Of a stretch of 50,914 nt of DNA, positions 25,075 through 34,724 are shown one piece after another; positions within the stretch are counted from its first letter, which is position 1; each line of letters starts with the position of its first letter. Both the position numbers and the translations under genes were made by a program. The notes under the pieces are model-generated. The model did not search any database. It was not told where the DNA came from and saw only the letters and a program-made list of their open reading frames with translations. Source of the DNA: Planctomycetaceae bacterium (lineage in GTDB: Bacteria; Planctomycetota; SZUA-567); assembly GCA_021203245.1 (NCBI GenBank), contig JAJQBO010000027.1:1-50914 (forward strand), in the 5' to 3' direction.

Positions 25075-26784
25075 TTAGGCTGAAATGATCCAGATAACCG
25101 CGAAGGCAAAACAGCACACAAGCGCGGTAGCGATCATGGTGGTGTCGCGCCAGGTTCCCGAATCGAGGGTATACACTTCCTCCGGCGTGCTGTTTTCGCT
25201 CAGGGTATAGGTCATGTAATCCACTTCCTTGATGACGCCGGCCATGGTCAAATCGCCCACCGCCAGCCGCAATTCCACCGCCTTGACGTTAAAGCGGTCG
25301 ATAAAGTCGGCCATGGTGGCGGTGCGGTTGGCGAGAAAGGAGGTGATGTTTGCCTTGACATCGTCGCGGGCTTCACGGGGCGACTTGCCCCACCACGGCC
25401 CGGTCTTGTTCACGATAAGGCTGACCCAGACCATGACATTGACCGAAAGGAGCATCGCCCACCACGCGCCGTCGAAGCGGGTGTGGTAGCCGAAGAAGGT
25501 CCACAGCACCGACGTCAGGCCGCCCGCCAAAATGCCGAGGAGCGCGCCTTCCTTCGTCGCTTTTTTCCAATAGAGTGCGGCGATAAGCGCGCCGAAGTTG
25601 CCGGCCGAGAACACGTAGATAAAGTTCAGACCCGAAACAACCGATTTCAGGGAGGTCGCCATCAGGAACACGGCGATGAGGACGACAATGGTGACGATGC
25701 GCGAGGCGAAGTTGATTTTCCGTGCTTCAAGGTTGGTGTTGCCGAGGGCGCGCTGGTAGAAGTCCCGCACCAGCACGGTGATTGCGCCCATGGAGCAGCC
25801 GTCGACCGTGGACATGGCAGTGGCGAAGATGCCGGTCATGGCGAGCGCGCCGTAGAGGACGGGGGCGGCGGTAACCATCAGGCTGAGCGCGGCTTCGGTG
25901 TTGACGAGGTCGGGGAAGGCGATGCGGGCGAACAGGCCGATCAGGGTGCCGGGTATCAGGACCATGATGGTCAGGGCCAGCGCCGTCACCTTGAAGCCGG
26001 TCTTGGCGTGCCAGACGTTCCTGGCCGCAGACGCCCGCTGGAAATACCATTGCGACCCCCACTCGTTCACCCACATCCATTGCAGGACCCAGGTCAGGAA
26101 CAGCTTCAGGGACGGCCCGAACAGGGTGAAATAATCGGCGGGGAGGTTTTGCAGATTTTGCAGAGCCGCAAAGCCGCCGAACTTGAGCATGCCCCATACC
26201 GCAACCAGGGGAAAGGCGATAAAGCAGCAGGCCATCTGCGGGATGATGGTGTAGTTGGACGCGGCCAAACCGCCCATCGTCATATAGACGGCGGTAATGA
26301 CCCAGGCGATGGTGATGCCGAGCGTTTCCGACAGGCCGAACATGGAGGAGAAGATCAGGCCGATAGCCTTGAACTGCGCAGCCGAGGCGGAAATGCCCGA
26401 CAGCATAATGAAAAAGCCGGCCAGCAGGCGGACATTGAAGCCGAAGCGAATCTCGAACAGTTCGGAAATCGTGAACGCCCCGCACAGCCTCACGCGCCGC
26501 GCATAGAGATAGGCGCAGATCAGGAAGCCGACGATGGTGCACCCTTCGTACAACATGCCGCCCAGACCCCAGGTATAGGCGAAGTTGGTCACCGAGGTGA
26601 TGACCGCGCCGGAGAAGTTCGTCCCCACCAGGCCGCCGGCGATGATGAGCCAACTCATCTGCCTGCCGGAGAGCAGATAGTCGGTGTTCGACTTGACCAT
26701 GCCTGTGGACTTTTTGCCAAGATACAGCAGCACCACCAGGTATGCCGCCAGGATGGCCATCTGGAAAATTTGTGCACCGGTCAT
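25075..26784 (-). CDS. Sodium:solute symporter (SSS family)
   Basis: The start is ATG 26784 (GGGG about 9 bases up), just before the first membrane helix QIFQMAILAAYLVVLLYLG; the longer frame upstream runs over the sigma-54 promoter and is not coding. The 569-residue protein has about 13 hydrophobic helices and SSS landmarks: DYLLSGRQMSWLIIAGGLVGTNFSG, ISELFEIRFGFNVRLLAGFF, GIFATAMSTVDGCSMGAITVLVRDFY. SSS proteins import solutes such as sugars, amino acids, quaternary amines or carboxylates with sodium. The C-terminus adds a soluble stretch of about 90 residues (ADFIDRFNVKAVELRLAVGD) before a last helix. It is the first gene of the operon, so its solute is probably the substrate of the downstream enzymes. 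Confidence 0.9.
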   Translation of the reverse strand: MTGAQIFQMAILAAYLVVLLYLGKKSTGMVKSNTDYLLSGRQMSWLIIAGGLVGTNFSGAVITSVTNFAYTWGLGGMLYEGCTIVGFLICAYLYARRVRLCGAFTISELFEIRFGFNVRLLAGFFIMLSGISASAAQFKAIGLIFSSMFGLSETLGITIAWVITAVYMTMGGLAASNYTIIPQMACCFIAFPLVAVWGMLKFGGFAALQNLQNLPADYFTLFGPSLKLFLTWVLQWMWVNEWGSQWYFQRASAARNVWHAKTGFKVTALALTIMVLIPGTLIGLFARIAFPDLVNTEAALSLMVTAAPVLYGALAMTGIFATAMSTVDGCSMGAITVLVRDFYQRALGNTNLEARKINFASRIVTIVVLIAVFLMATSLKSVVSGLNFIYVFSAGNFGALIAALYWKKATKEGALLGILAGGLTSVLWTFFGYHTRFDGAWWAMLLSVNVMVWVSLIVNKTGPWWGKSPREARDDVKANITSFLANRTATMADFIDRFNVKAVELRLAVGDLTMAGVIKEVDYMTYTLSENSTPEEVYTLDSGTWRDTTMIATALVCCFAFAVIWIISA

Positions 26785-26990
26785 TTTCTCTCGCCCCTTT
26801 CTCCAAGACTCGTATGCTGCCAACAGGCCCGCCTTCGTCGCGTCCGCCTTGCGGCCCCGACACTGCGCAAGAAGTGCTTTTCGTATGTGCGGCAATGCAG
26901 CCTCGGCAGGCATATCGTGCCGGGAGGCCGAAAACGAACACGCTGCGTGATGTGCCACAGGCGAAGGATTGTGTCACTGAAAAGGACGAA

Positions 26991-27005
26991 GCAACCACGG
27001 TGCCA
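26991..27005 (-). promoter_or_regulatory. Sigma-54 (-24/-12) promoter of the symporter operon
   Basis: On the minus strand the sequence is TGGCAC-CGTGG-TTGC, an exact match to the sigma-54 consensus TGGCAC-N5-TTGC. Transcription would begin near 26979, giving a leader of about 195 bases before the symporter ATG. It lies in the 407-base gap between the activator gene and the symporter gene, the natural target of the adjacent AcoR-type activator. The rest of the gap shows only the palindrome at 27149-27160. Confidence 0.85.
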
Positions 27006-27148
27006 AAAATTGGAATGTGCTCGTGACGCTGCCGACGCTCCCCCAGTGGGAATGGTTTTTCGAATTGAGGTCGAAAATGTCCACCAAAACGCCTTCCAGA
27101 TCAGACCGCCGGCCTGGCGCAAAATAGGACATGTCTCAAAATGGCGCA

Positions 27149-27160
27149 TGTCGTGCGACA
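27149..27160. promoter_or_regulatory. Candidate activator-binding palindrome upstream of the sigma-54 promoter
   Basis: TGTCGTGCGACA is a perfect 12-bp palindrome about 145 bases upstream of the -24 box, a usual distance for a sigma-54 enhancer site. A related half-site, ATGTCTC, lies about 20 bases further downstream at 27131-27137. Binding by the adjacent activator is an inference. Confidence 0.45.
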
Positions 27161-27191
27161 CGTCTGCCGTCGTATTCGGAGCGCGTGGGGC

Positions 27192-29137
27192 TCACTGCCG
27201 CGGTGAATCTCCGTCGATATGGTATTTCTTCATCTTGCGGTAGAGGGTGCTGCGGCTTAGCCCCAAGTGCCGCGAGCTTTGCCGGATATTGCCGTTGAAT
27301 GCCGCCACCGCCTCGCGGATCAACCGCTCCTCCGACTCCGCCACCGGCACGACTCCGGCGAGTGGTGCGCGGGGACGGAGGCGCTCGCTGGTGCGTGTCG
27401 CGCTCATGCTCCGGGGCAATTCGGCCAGGCCCACCACATCTCCCTGGGCCAACAGCACCGCCCGTTCGACAGCATTCTCGAGTTCGCGCAGGTTGCCGGG
27501 CCAGTCATACCGTTCCATGGCGGCGAGGGCCTCGGCGGTAAAGCCGTTCAGCCGTTTGTGGAAGGTGCCGGCAGCCTTGCACAGCATGTACTCGGACAGG
27601 ATGCGGACATCGCCCTGCCGTTCCCGCAAGGGCGGGATGGGGATGGCGAAGACGTTGAGGCGGTAATAGAGGTCTTCCCGGAATTCGTTGTTGGCGATGC
27701 TTTTCTCCAGATCGCGGTTGGTCGCGGCGATGATGCGGACATCGATGCGGATGGATTTTTTCCGCCGATGCGCACGACCTCGCGGGTCTGGAGGACGCGG
27801 AGCAGGGTGACCTGGACGTCGAACGGCATATCGCCGATTTCGTCCAGAAAAATGGTGCCGCCGTTCGCCAGCTCGAACTTGCCCGCCGCGCCGTCGCGGC
27901 TCGCGCCGGTAAAGCTCCCGCCTTCGTAGCCGAACAATTCGCTCTGGATAAGGCTTTTCGGCAACGCGCCGCAGTTGATGGCGACGAACGGCCCGGATCG
28001 CCTGTCGCTGGCGTTGTGGATGGACTGGGCGAAGAGTTCCTTGCCGGTGCCGCTTTCGCCCAGCAGCAGGATGTTGGCATTGGTCCGGGCGGCGGTCTGG
28101 GCCATGCCGATGGCGGTTTTAAGTTCGACCGATTCGCCAATGACGTCGGCGAAGGTGAAACGCGCTTCCGAGCCCATGACCTTGTTGGCCCGCTTATGCA
28201 GGGTCTCGACCCGCTCCAGGATGGCGACGAATTCGCCGTCGTCCGTCGTCATCAGGGACAAGGAGAGGTTTCGTTCCCTGCCCCGGTGCGACACCGTCAC
28301 GGGCCTGTCGTGGAAATCGGCCACGCCGCCCGGCTGGACGACATCGCCGAACAGTTCGCGAAAACCGATGCCGTTGAGTTCCTCCCGGGTGCGGCCCAGC
28401 ATGGTGCCGGCCAGGTTATTGGCCTGCTGCACCACCATGTGCTTGTCCAGGAGGAGGACGCCGTTTTGCATATTCTCCAGCATGACGTCCATGCGGCTGC
28501 GGATCGCGTCGATGGTGTCGTAGGCGGCCTTCATTTTCAATTGCCGGGTGATGGCCTCGGCCGCCGCCGCCGCCATTCCGAGCGTATGGAACGAGACCTT
28601 GTCGTAGGTGCCGATGATGCAGATGCTGCCGGTGATGGCCCCGCGCGCGTCAAAGATGGGTGCGCCGGAACAAACCCAGACGACATGCGGGTCGTAGAAG
28701 TGTTCGCTGCCGAAGACCTGGATGGGGCGGCCCGTCTCCAACGGCGTGCCGATGGCGTTGGTGCCGATGCGGCGCTCGCTCCGGTTGCAGCCTTCGACCA
28801 GGGCGTTTTTGGCGGCGAGGGCGGTGATGTCCGGGTCGCCCAGCAGGCGGAGGACATAGCCTTCTTCGTCCGAGAGCGTGGTGAGGAAGCCGGAGCCGGT
28901 GGTGAATTCATGCAGCGATTCCATCAGCGGCACCGCCATGTCGTAAAACGGCAGCCTGGCTGCGATACGGGCCTGCAAGTCGGCGACCGGGAGGACGGTT
29001 TTATCGACCTTGCCCGGCTGGACGCCGAAATCGCGCGACCGCCGCCACGAGGCAAGTATTTCCGCCCGGACGGCGCCGTCGGGGATGGGGAGGTTGCGGA
29101 GGAAGCGGTTCTTGGCCTCGACGATAGCATCTTGCAT
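27192..29137 (-). pseudogene. AcoR-type sigma-54 activator, frameshifted at an A run
   Basis: ATG 29137 has GAGGG six bases upstream (an alternative ATG lies at 29194). Domains in order: an N-terminal GAF-like sensor (about 1-200, AEILASWRRSRDFGV, RRIGTNAIGTPLETGRPIQVFGSEHF), a PAS-like region (about 205-300), a AAA+ domain (Walker A GESGTGKE, the sigma-54-contacting loop as GSFTGA, Walker B FLDEIGD) and a Fis-type helix-turn-helix (RQSSRHLGLSRSTLYRKMKKY). After RIGGK the frame breaks at six A bases (27756-27761); one extra A, or a -1 slip, restores SIRIDVRIIAATNRDLEK and the rest to TGA 27192. The repaired length is about 648 residues, normal for AcoR. The site reads A-AAA-AAT in frame, which is also a -1 slippery heptamer. 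It likely activates the symporter operon. Confidence 0.85.
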
Positions 29138-29330
29138 GGGCAGCCCTCGTGTCCGTGATTGATCGACCTCCGCGCGCGTCACTTCATTGTCCATGAACCG
29201 GACGCTGTCGCAAGGATCTCTCTGGTGACCAAGGTCATGCCATGCAGATTCTTTTTCAGTAAGCTAAAATCAACGTAAAAAACGTCCATGAATGCGTTTA
29301 CGTTGCCGAAACATAACTTCCTCCCCCCCT

Positions 29331-29410
29331 CTCATCCGAAGGTCAAAAAGTCGAATCCCTGGCGTGCCAAAGAAAAACACCCTGCATCATTGCGGAGGCG
29401 GGATGTTATT
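29331..29410 (+). repeat. Decayed copy of the tRNA-Arg 3' half plus its terminator
   Basis: Bases 29331-29369 align with the anticodon loop to CCA of the tRNA-Arg at 19496-19572: TCGAATCCCT is identical, a three-base gap follows, then GGCGTGCCA is identical. The next 40 bases (ACCCTGC, then TGCGGAGGCGGG) match the terminator behind that tRNA. The 5' half is missing, so it is not a tRNA. On the minus strand the hairpin is followed by TTTTTCTTT and can end the PIG-L gene transcript. Apart from this the gap 29138-29437 holds only AT-rich leader sequence of the activator gene. Confidence 0.75.
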
Positions 29411-29437
29411 CATTGGTGGTCGCCCAAACCTGCGATG

Positions 29438-30271
29438 TTACGCATCCAGTGACTGCATATACTCCGTATCCACGACAGATATATCCGACAAGGCTTCCTG
29501 CAGCGGGTCGAAGGCTTGGTCGGAGGAAAAACCGAGGAGATTGTGTTTTCGCCAGCCTTCGGCCAGTGCGTATTTCTTCGACATCGTTCCCATTGCCGAA
29601 CAGAGGTCGACCATGGTCTGCAAATAGGAGTCCATGCCTTGCGTCGCGTCCAGCCAGCGCTTTTGACTCGCGTGGCAGGCGAGGAGGTCCCGCTTCTGTT
29701 CGATGTGTTCCGCAATATCAATCCACAAGCCGGAATGAAGCAACTTGCCAAGACCGTCGCGTAGGCCGTAGGGCATGGCGTGGTAGATCGCCACGTTCTC
29801 AAAATAGGGAGCGCGTTTCGGGCGGCAGGGCGCATTTTTCATACCGCGGGAAAATCCTGCCGTCACCGCCAGGCGCGTGGCGTTTTGGTGGTCCTCCATA
29901 TAATCTTGTGGACTTTGCGTGAGAATTATCGTCGGCGACGCGGCTCGGACGACGGCGATGGTCCGGGCGATCTGTTCTTCCATATAGGCAATGCCCAGAT
30001 CATTCGCTATGGGGGCGTGGTGTATAAACCCCGCTTTCCTGCAACTGTCCCTTGCTTCCGCATACCGTATCTTGGCCGTGTCGGCCCGCGTTTCACTGGT
30101 TGACCCGGCGCAGCCGTTAGACACGTTGAAATAGTGGACCTCCCAGCCCCGGTCTCGAAGAGCCAGCAATGTACCGGCCATCATGAACTCGATATCGTCG
30201 GGATGGGCGGCAATGGCCAGAACGCGCTTGCTCCGCGTCGAATGGGGGGTGGATTTCTCTCGCACCCGCAT
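29438..30271 (-). CDS. PIG-L (LmbE-like) family N-deacetylase
   Basis: ATG 30271 follows AGGAGG by four bases. The 277-residue protein has the PIG-L zinc motif AIAAHPDDIEFMMAGTLL (His-Pro-Asp-Asp near residue 23) and the second motif EDHQNATRL around 130, with VHYFNVSNGCAGS between. These enzymes remove N-acetyl groups from amino sugars or related compounds using zinc. It begins 25 bases after the ROK regulator gene and is in line with the NagB-like gene and a sugar importer, so a deacetylation step in the use of an N-acetylated sugar is a reasonable inference. There is no signal peptide, so it acts in the cytoplasm. Confidence 0.88.
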   Translation of the reverse strand: MRVREKSTPHSTRSKRVLAIAAHPDDIEFMMAGTLLALRDRGWEVHYFNVSNGCAGSTSETRADTAKIRYAEARDSCRKAGFIHHAPIANDLGIAYMEEQIARTIAVVRAASPTIILTQSPQDYMEDHQNATRLAVTAGFSRGMKNAPCRPKRAPYFENVAIYHAMPYGLRDGLGKLLHSGLWIDIAEHIEQKRDLLACHASQKRWLDATQGMDSYLQTMVDLCSAMGTMSKKYALAEGWRKHNLLGFSSDQAFDPLQEALSDISVVDTEYMQSLDA

Positions 30272-30296
30272 AAATCCTCCTATCAGCGGCAGGCTG

Positions 30297-31454
30297 TCAC
30301 GTTGTTATCGGCGCGTTGTAGACATGCTGGAGTGCGGTGTACACCGCGCCAAGCAACTGTTCCCGTCCATCCAGTTTCGAAAAAACCACCTCGTGTGTGA
30401 ACGGCAGGTGGTTGGTCAGCATCGTCTCCCATGTCGCAGCGAAGTGTTCGCCGAGAATGCGCCCGATACCGCCCGACACGATAATCGCTTGCGGATTGAG
30501 GAGGGCGCAGATATTGATCAGCACCATTCCGAAATACTGCGCCACCTCCTCCAGCACCCGCTTCTCCCGAGAATTTTTTCCCGTGCAGCCGCGCAGGACA
30601 TGGACCATTTCGGAGGCGTAATCGCCGCCGGCAAGGGATGCACTGATGTGCTTTCCCGAAATGAGGCTTTCCAGCGATCCCATGCCGGCAAAGCGCTGAT
30701 TGAGCCGTCTGGGATCAACCGCCATGAAGCCGACCTCCCCGGCCGCGCCGTCGAAGCCTTTATACAATTCTCCGTTCAGGACGACCGCCGCGCCCAGACC
30801 GATGCTGTACCCGATATACACCAGGTCGCTGTAGCGCGTGGCAACGCCCCGCCACATCTCGCCTATGGCACCCATGTTGACATCGTTTTCAATGAGGATT
30901 TCGGCGGCGAAAACCTGTTCCAGCGCGATGCGCAGTTCCGTAAACGGAAATTCAAGCACGCGGGGGGTGACGAAAGTCCGCTCGTTGTCGCGCACGATGC
31001 CGGGAATGCCGACACATATCGCCAGGATATTCTTGCTGCCGACGCCGGAGTCGTCGACAAGTTTCCTCGTCACCGCAGCGAGCGCTTTGACGAGACGGGT
31101 ACCGCTTTCACCCGATTTCGTCTGTCTTACCGTGGTGGTCAGCGGGTTGCCAAGCAGGTCGGCCAGCATAAACCGCGTGTCGTTCGCGCCAATAACGATG
31201 CCGATCACGAATCCCCTGCGGGCATTGAAGGAAAGGAGCTTCGCCTTGCGGCCCATGGAGTTGTCGCCCTCGCCGATTTCCTTGATATAACCCTTTTCCA
31301 GCAGATAGCGGATGTTCGACGACACTGAGGGAAAACTCATCCGGATTTCACGCGTCAAGTCGGCGCGCGACATGTCTCCCTTGAAGCGAAGGTGATTGAG
31401 AATGAGTTTTTTATTCGCTTCGCCGATACTTTCCGGCGTGCCGATCGTTATCAT
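30297..31454 (-). CDS. ROK-family transcriptional regulator
   Basis: The 385-residue protein joins an N-terminal winged helix (ANKKLILNHLRFKGDMSRADL, then a helix-turn-helix ending SSNIRYLLEKGYIKE) to a ROK sugar-kinase-like domain (GFVIGIVIGANDTRFMLADLLG, IENDVNMGAIGEMW, GYSIGLGAAVVLNGELYKGFDGAAGEVG, ALLNPQAIIVSGGIG). This is the NagC/XylR repressor layout, in which a sugar or sugar phosphate releases the repressor from DNA. The usual ROK zinc motif (C-x-C-G-x-x-G-C) is not seen after the GAAGEVG segment, as in some non-kinase regulators. It is probably the regulator of the surrounding amino-sugar genes. ATG 31454 has only a weak ribosome site. Confidence 0.87.
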   Translation of the reverse strand: MITIGTPESIGEANKKLILNHLRFKGDMSRADLTREIRMSFPSVSSNIRYLLEKGYIKEIGEGDNSMGRKAKLLSFNARRGFVIGIVIGANDTRFMLADLLGNPLTTTVRQTKSGESGTRLVKALAAVTRKLVDDSGVGSKNILAICVGIPGIVRDNERTFVTPRVLEFPFTELRIALEQVFAAEILIENDVNMGAIGEMWRGVATRYSDLVYIGYSIGLGAAVVLNGELYKGFDGAAGEVGFMAVDPRRLNQRFAGMGSLESLISGKHISASLAGGDYASEMVHVLRGCTGKNSREKRVLEEVAQYFGMVLINICALLNPQAIIVSGGIGRILGEHFAATWETMLTNHLPFTHEVVFSKLDGREQLLGAVYTALQHVYNAPITT

Positions 31455-31616
31455 GAATAACCCATAACCGTTACAAAAAATGAATTGACAGATTCGCGAG
31501 ATGCCGCGACACGCTGCCGCCGCACCCCAATTGTCCCACAGTGTAACATGCGGTCAAAGCACTGTAAACACGGTCGACGACGCGCCACCGGTGCGAGGCG
31601 GTAACACCGCATCGAC

Positions 31617-31718
31617 TAGCGCATTTTAAAGAATGACTGGTTCATGCCTGCGTTTTACGGTTATTACTGGAAAAGCCGAAAAGCGCGGGAAGGTTCCCAT
31701 TCAATTTAAAACGCTCTA
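31617..31718. mobile_element. MITE-like element, copy 1
   Basis: A 102-bp element with imperfect terminal inverted repeats of about 20 bp: the left end TAGCGCATTTTAAAGAATG matches the complement of the right end, TAGAGCGTTTTAAATTGAA and onward. It is about 90 percent identical to a second copy at 38795-38898 in the same orientation. Each end finishes in TA. The right end supplies the TAG stop of the NagB-like gene at 31716-31718. It contains no open frame. The rest of the gap 31455-31616 shows nothing else I can name. Confidence 0.75.
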
Positions 31719-32642
31719 GATTCGCAACTCGCATGTGCCAAGCGCCGGTCGCAGGTAATTGAACCTGACATTCGGGTGATCGGCAAGAAGCGACATGGGG
31801 ACGGCGGTGTCGGGGATCTTTTTTGCAATCATGTAGGCGGTAAGGCGAACTCCCAGCGGATTGTCGTCCAGACCCCGGTGCCAGATTGATACGCATTCCG
31901 CCTTCCACGTCTCTCGTGGCCCGACCGTCATCGCCTGGTGCGGCACGTCCTGCACCCGGCCGCCACCGGACGTGCGGGCGTTCTGGATCATGGTCAGGGG
32001 ATGCAGGTCGATGAGCCGTGTGCCTTGTCGGCGGTACTCTGCCGGCGAGGGAGGATTGTCGATAAATTGACCGGTGCGCTGTGGCGGGTCGTTAAACGCC
32101 CAGTGTTTTACCTCGCCCTGCCCGCCCTGCATTATAACGCACCGAGCCTTGTCCCAACTCTCGACATACGGTTTCGTATCAATGTCCGGGAAATGCATAT
32201 TTTCTTCCGGCATGCGCAATTCAGGCCTGATGCGAGAAAAACACAAATCCATGTCGGCCTTTTTGAAGCTGAGGGGGAAATCCGGTTTCACCGTTTTTCC
32301 GTCCTTCACCCATTCGTCCATGCCCCAGAAGTGTGCGTGTTTGAGACTCAGCCCGATGGCGTTCACTATTTGCGCCACGATGGGCAGTTGTTCCACCGGC
32401 CCGATGGGCCCGCATAGGCCGGCCGGGGATTCCGGCGTCGCCTGCTGCCAGGCTTCGATATATTCAAGCGCCTCGGCAGCGTAGAATTCCTGCACCGTAT
32501 CGTAGAAGGTCACCCTGAAGCCGTCACGAGAGAGACCAAGAAGATCGTCCGCGGCGAGAGCTGCCGCCGCGTCCAGGATATCGTTGTCGAGCGTTGTATA
32601 GTCCCACCAGCCGGGTGCAATCCGGCTTTCTTTTCGAGCCAT
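31716..32642 (-). CDS. NagB-like glucosamine-6-phosphate deaminase/isomerase family protein
   Basis: ATG 32642 has AAGGA eight bases upstream. The 308-residue protein shows family landmarks: [20 protein letters not shown], in the place of the usual sugar-phosphate-binding loop, then [16 protein letters not shown], where W-G-M-D-E-W is the mark of NagB-like enzymes with the catalytic Asp. [15 protein letters not shown] and VTVGPR-like segments follow. It is longer than classical NagB (about 265) and belongs to a divergent branch, so the exact sugar is uncertain. It follows the binding-protein gene by 38 bases. Its stop codon TAG lies in the end of the MITE-like element, so its C-terminus may have been set by that insertion. 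Confidence 0.82.
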   Translation of the reverse strand: MARKESRIAPGWWDYTTLDNDILDAAAALAADDLLGLSRDGFRVTFYDTVQEFYAAEALEYIEAWQQATPESPAGLCGPIGPVEQLPIVAQIVNAIGLSLKHAHFWGMDEWVKDGKTVKPDFPLSFKKADMDLCFSRIRPELRMPEENMHFPDIDTKPYVESWDKARCVIMQGGQGEVKHWAFNDPPQRTGQFIDNPPSPAEYRRQGTRLIDLHPLTMIQNARTSGGGRVQDVPHQAMTVGPRETWKAECVSIWHRGLDDNPLGVRLTAYMIAKKIPDTAVPMSLLADHPNVRFNYLRPALGTCELRI

Positions 32643-32680
32643 GCGTGCATTCCTTTCCATAGTCACGTTGCGAAGAAAGT

Positions 32681-33631
32681 TTACTTCTTGCCGTAATGTT
32701 CGTCGTAAAATTGCTGGGCGTTCTCTCTTGTTATGGGGATGATCGGCATATAGGTCAGCCGTTCAACCGGCTCATTATGCAGCAGTTTGTAAGCGAGGTC
32801 GACGATGGTGTGGGCATGTTGCTTCGAGCCGCCCAGCGCGAGGGTGCCTTTTTGCGGGTCGCCGCGAAGAATATTGAGAATTTCCTCTTCGGTTGCGTCG
32901 ATGGAGAACAGGCCCCAGTCGTCGTATTCCTCAGGCGAAGCCACCGCCTTGATCGCTTCGTTACCGCCTACGCCGCCGCCGGCGCTGAGGCTGATAACCA
33001 GGCGCATATTGGGATTGGCCTGAATAAATCCTTCGGTGTGCATCATGCCTTCCTGGACGGTGAGGGTCGAGTTGCGTGCAACCATTTTGGAGTTGGGAAG
33101 TTCGTTGAGCATTCCTTCTTCGGTGGCGCGTCCCTCGACAACGCCGATCTCCACCGTTTCAATACTAAGGTGCCCCCATTCGATAACGTCATCCGGTCCA
33201 TATTTGGTTTTAGCCCAGTCGGACGCCATCTTGGCGAGAACGTGTCCGTTGGTCACTGCGTCGAGGTTATAGGTCGTGTGGGCGTTTTCGACGCCGCGAC
33301 CGTAGTCGACAACTTTGATGCCCGCGTCCATGGCGCGCTTCATCACGTCTTCAACCGCCGCTACGTCGATGGCAAGAACAATCAGGGCATCAACGCCGCT
33401 CTGGATGAAGTTTTCTATTTGCGCGATCTGTTTTGCCGAGTCGGTGCCGGCGTCGACATAGGTGACATCAAGGCCGAGCGTTTCGCCGTAGCACACGCAC
33501 TCGGCCGTGATCTCCGACCAGAAGGGATTGGTTAAATTGTAAAAGGAAACGCCGACCCGGAATTTTTCGCCGGCCTGGGCCGTAGACAGTAGAAATCCTG
33601 CGGCCAGCAACAATACGATAAGCTTCTTCAT
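32681..33631 (-). CDS. Sugar ABC importer periplasmic binding protein
   Basis: ATG 33631 follows AGGAGG by nine bases and opens a clear signal peptide ([20 protein letters not shown], cut before GEKF). The 316-residue protein has the periplasmic-binding-protein-4 layout: [59 protein letters not shown], and later [18 protein letters not shown]. It would deliver a sugar or sugar derivative to the permease and ATPase encoded just upstream. The ligand is not evident; the family includes ribose, galactose and inositol binders. Confidence 0.92.
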   Translation of the reverse strand: MKKLIVLLLAAGFLLSTAQAGEKFRVGVSFYNLTNPFWSEITAECVCYGETLGLDVTYVDAGTDSAKQIAQIENFIQSGVDALIVLAIDVAAVEDVMKRAMDAGIKVVDYGRGVENAHTTYNLDAVTNGHVLAKMASDWAKTKYGPDDVIEWGHLSIETVEIGVVEGRATEEGMLNELPNSKMVARNSTLTVQEGMMHTEGFIQANPNMRLVISLSAGGGVGGNEAIKAVASPEEYDDWGLFSIDATEEEILNILRGDPQKGTLALGGSKQHAHTIVDLAYKLLHNEPVERLTYMPIIPITRENAQQFYDEHYGKK

Positions 33632-33730
33632 ACCGAACTTCCTCCTGTGATGAAATGCGGAATTCGTGTTCCCACCTCGTATCACCGTTCAATCCCCGGA
33701 CCATCCGGGCCTCCTCGGACGTATTTGGAG

Positions 33731-34724
33731 TCACGCGATGTTATCTGCGTCGATGGCGGCCATGCGGCGAATGGATTCGCTTTTCCGAATCGACATAGTG
33801 TCGTAAATAACGGCGCACAGCATGAGAATTCCCTTGATGATGAGTTGCGGATAGGAGCTGACGTTCATCAGCAACAACCCGTTGTCAAGAAAACCGACGA
33901 TGAGCACGCCCACCAGCGCGCCAAACACCGTGCCCCGGCCGCCGTTGGCGCTGACGCCGCCGAGAACGCAGGCCGTGATGACATTGAATTCGAAGCCGGC
34001 GCCATTGGTGGAAAGGCCGGAATTGGTGCGGGAGAGCATGACAAGTCCGCCCAGCGACGCCAGAAATCCGCAGATGCCGTAGGCCAGCATCTTGATGCGC
34101 GGCGTGTTGATGCCGGACAGTTTGGCCGCTTCCTCGTTGCTGCCGATGGCGTAGAAATACCGACCGAAGTATGTTTTTTTTCAGGATGACGGCTCCGACC
34201 ACGAATACTGCCAGCATGATCAGGAGGGAATACGGCACGGTGCGAAACAGATTGCCCTGCCCGAGTATCGAGAACGAGCGGGGAAAACCGAAGATAGGCA
34301 CGCCCTTGGAAATCGTGAAGCTGATGCCGTTGAGGATATTCAGCATGGCCAGCGTGACGATGAGCGGCGCAACGCCGGTCTTGACGATGATGAAACCGTT
34401 AAGGAGGCCAAGGCAGATACCCATGATGAGAATTATGGCCGATGCGTAGAGCGGACTGACATTGGCTTTCACCATCAACCAGGCGCACAGGACATTGGCG
34501 AGGGAGATGTGGTAACCGAGCGACAGATCGATGCCGCCGGAGATAAGCACGATGGTTATGCCGACGCTGACGATGCCAAGCACCGCAATTTGTCTGGAGA
34601 CATTGAAGAAATTACTGAACTGCAGGAAATTCGGCGCAAGGGCGGTGAAGAACGCCAGCATGGCGATGAGCACAATGACCAAGCTGTAGTCACTGAATTT
34701 GAAGTTGGTCTCTTTTTGCGACAT
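33731..34724 (-). pseudogene. Sugar ABC importer permease (RbsC-like), frameshifted at an A run
   Basis: ATG 34724 (GGAGGGG upstream) lies inside the end of the ATPase gene, a 35-base overlap. The first frame gives SNFFNVSRQIAVLGIVSVGITIVLISGGIDLS and GLLNGFIIVKTGVAPLIVTLA, the RbsC-type pattern, then breaks after GAVILKK at a run of eight A (34174-34181 on the plus strand as T). With seven A the protein continues TYFGRYFYAIGSNEEAAKLSG, AYGICGFLASLGGLVMLSRT, ITACVLGGVSANGGRGTVFGA and ends at 33731, about 330 residues, the normal length. The gene is complete but for this one base. Either the base count is wrong, or slippage on the A run restores the frame, or the importer is broken. Confidence 0.87.
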
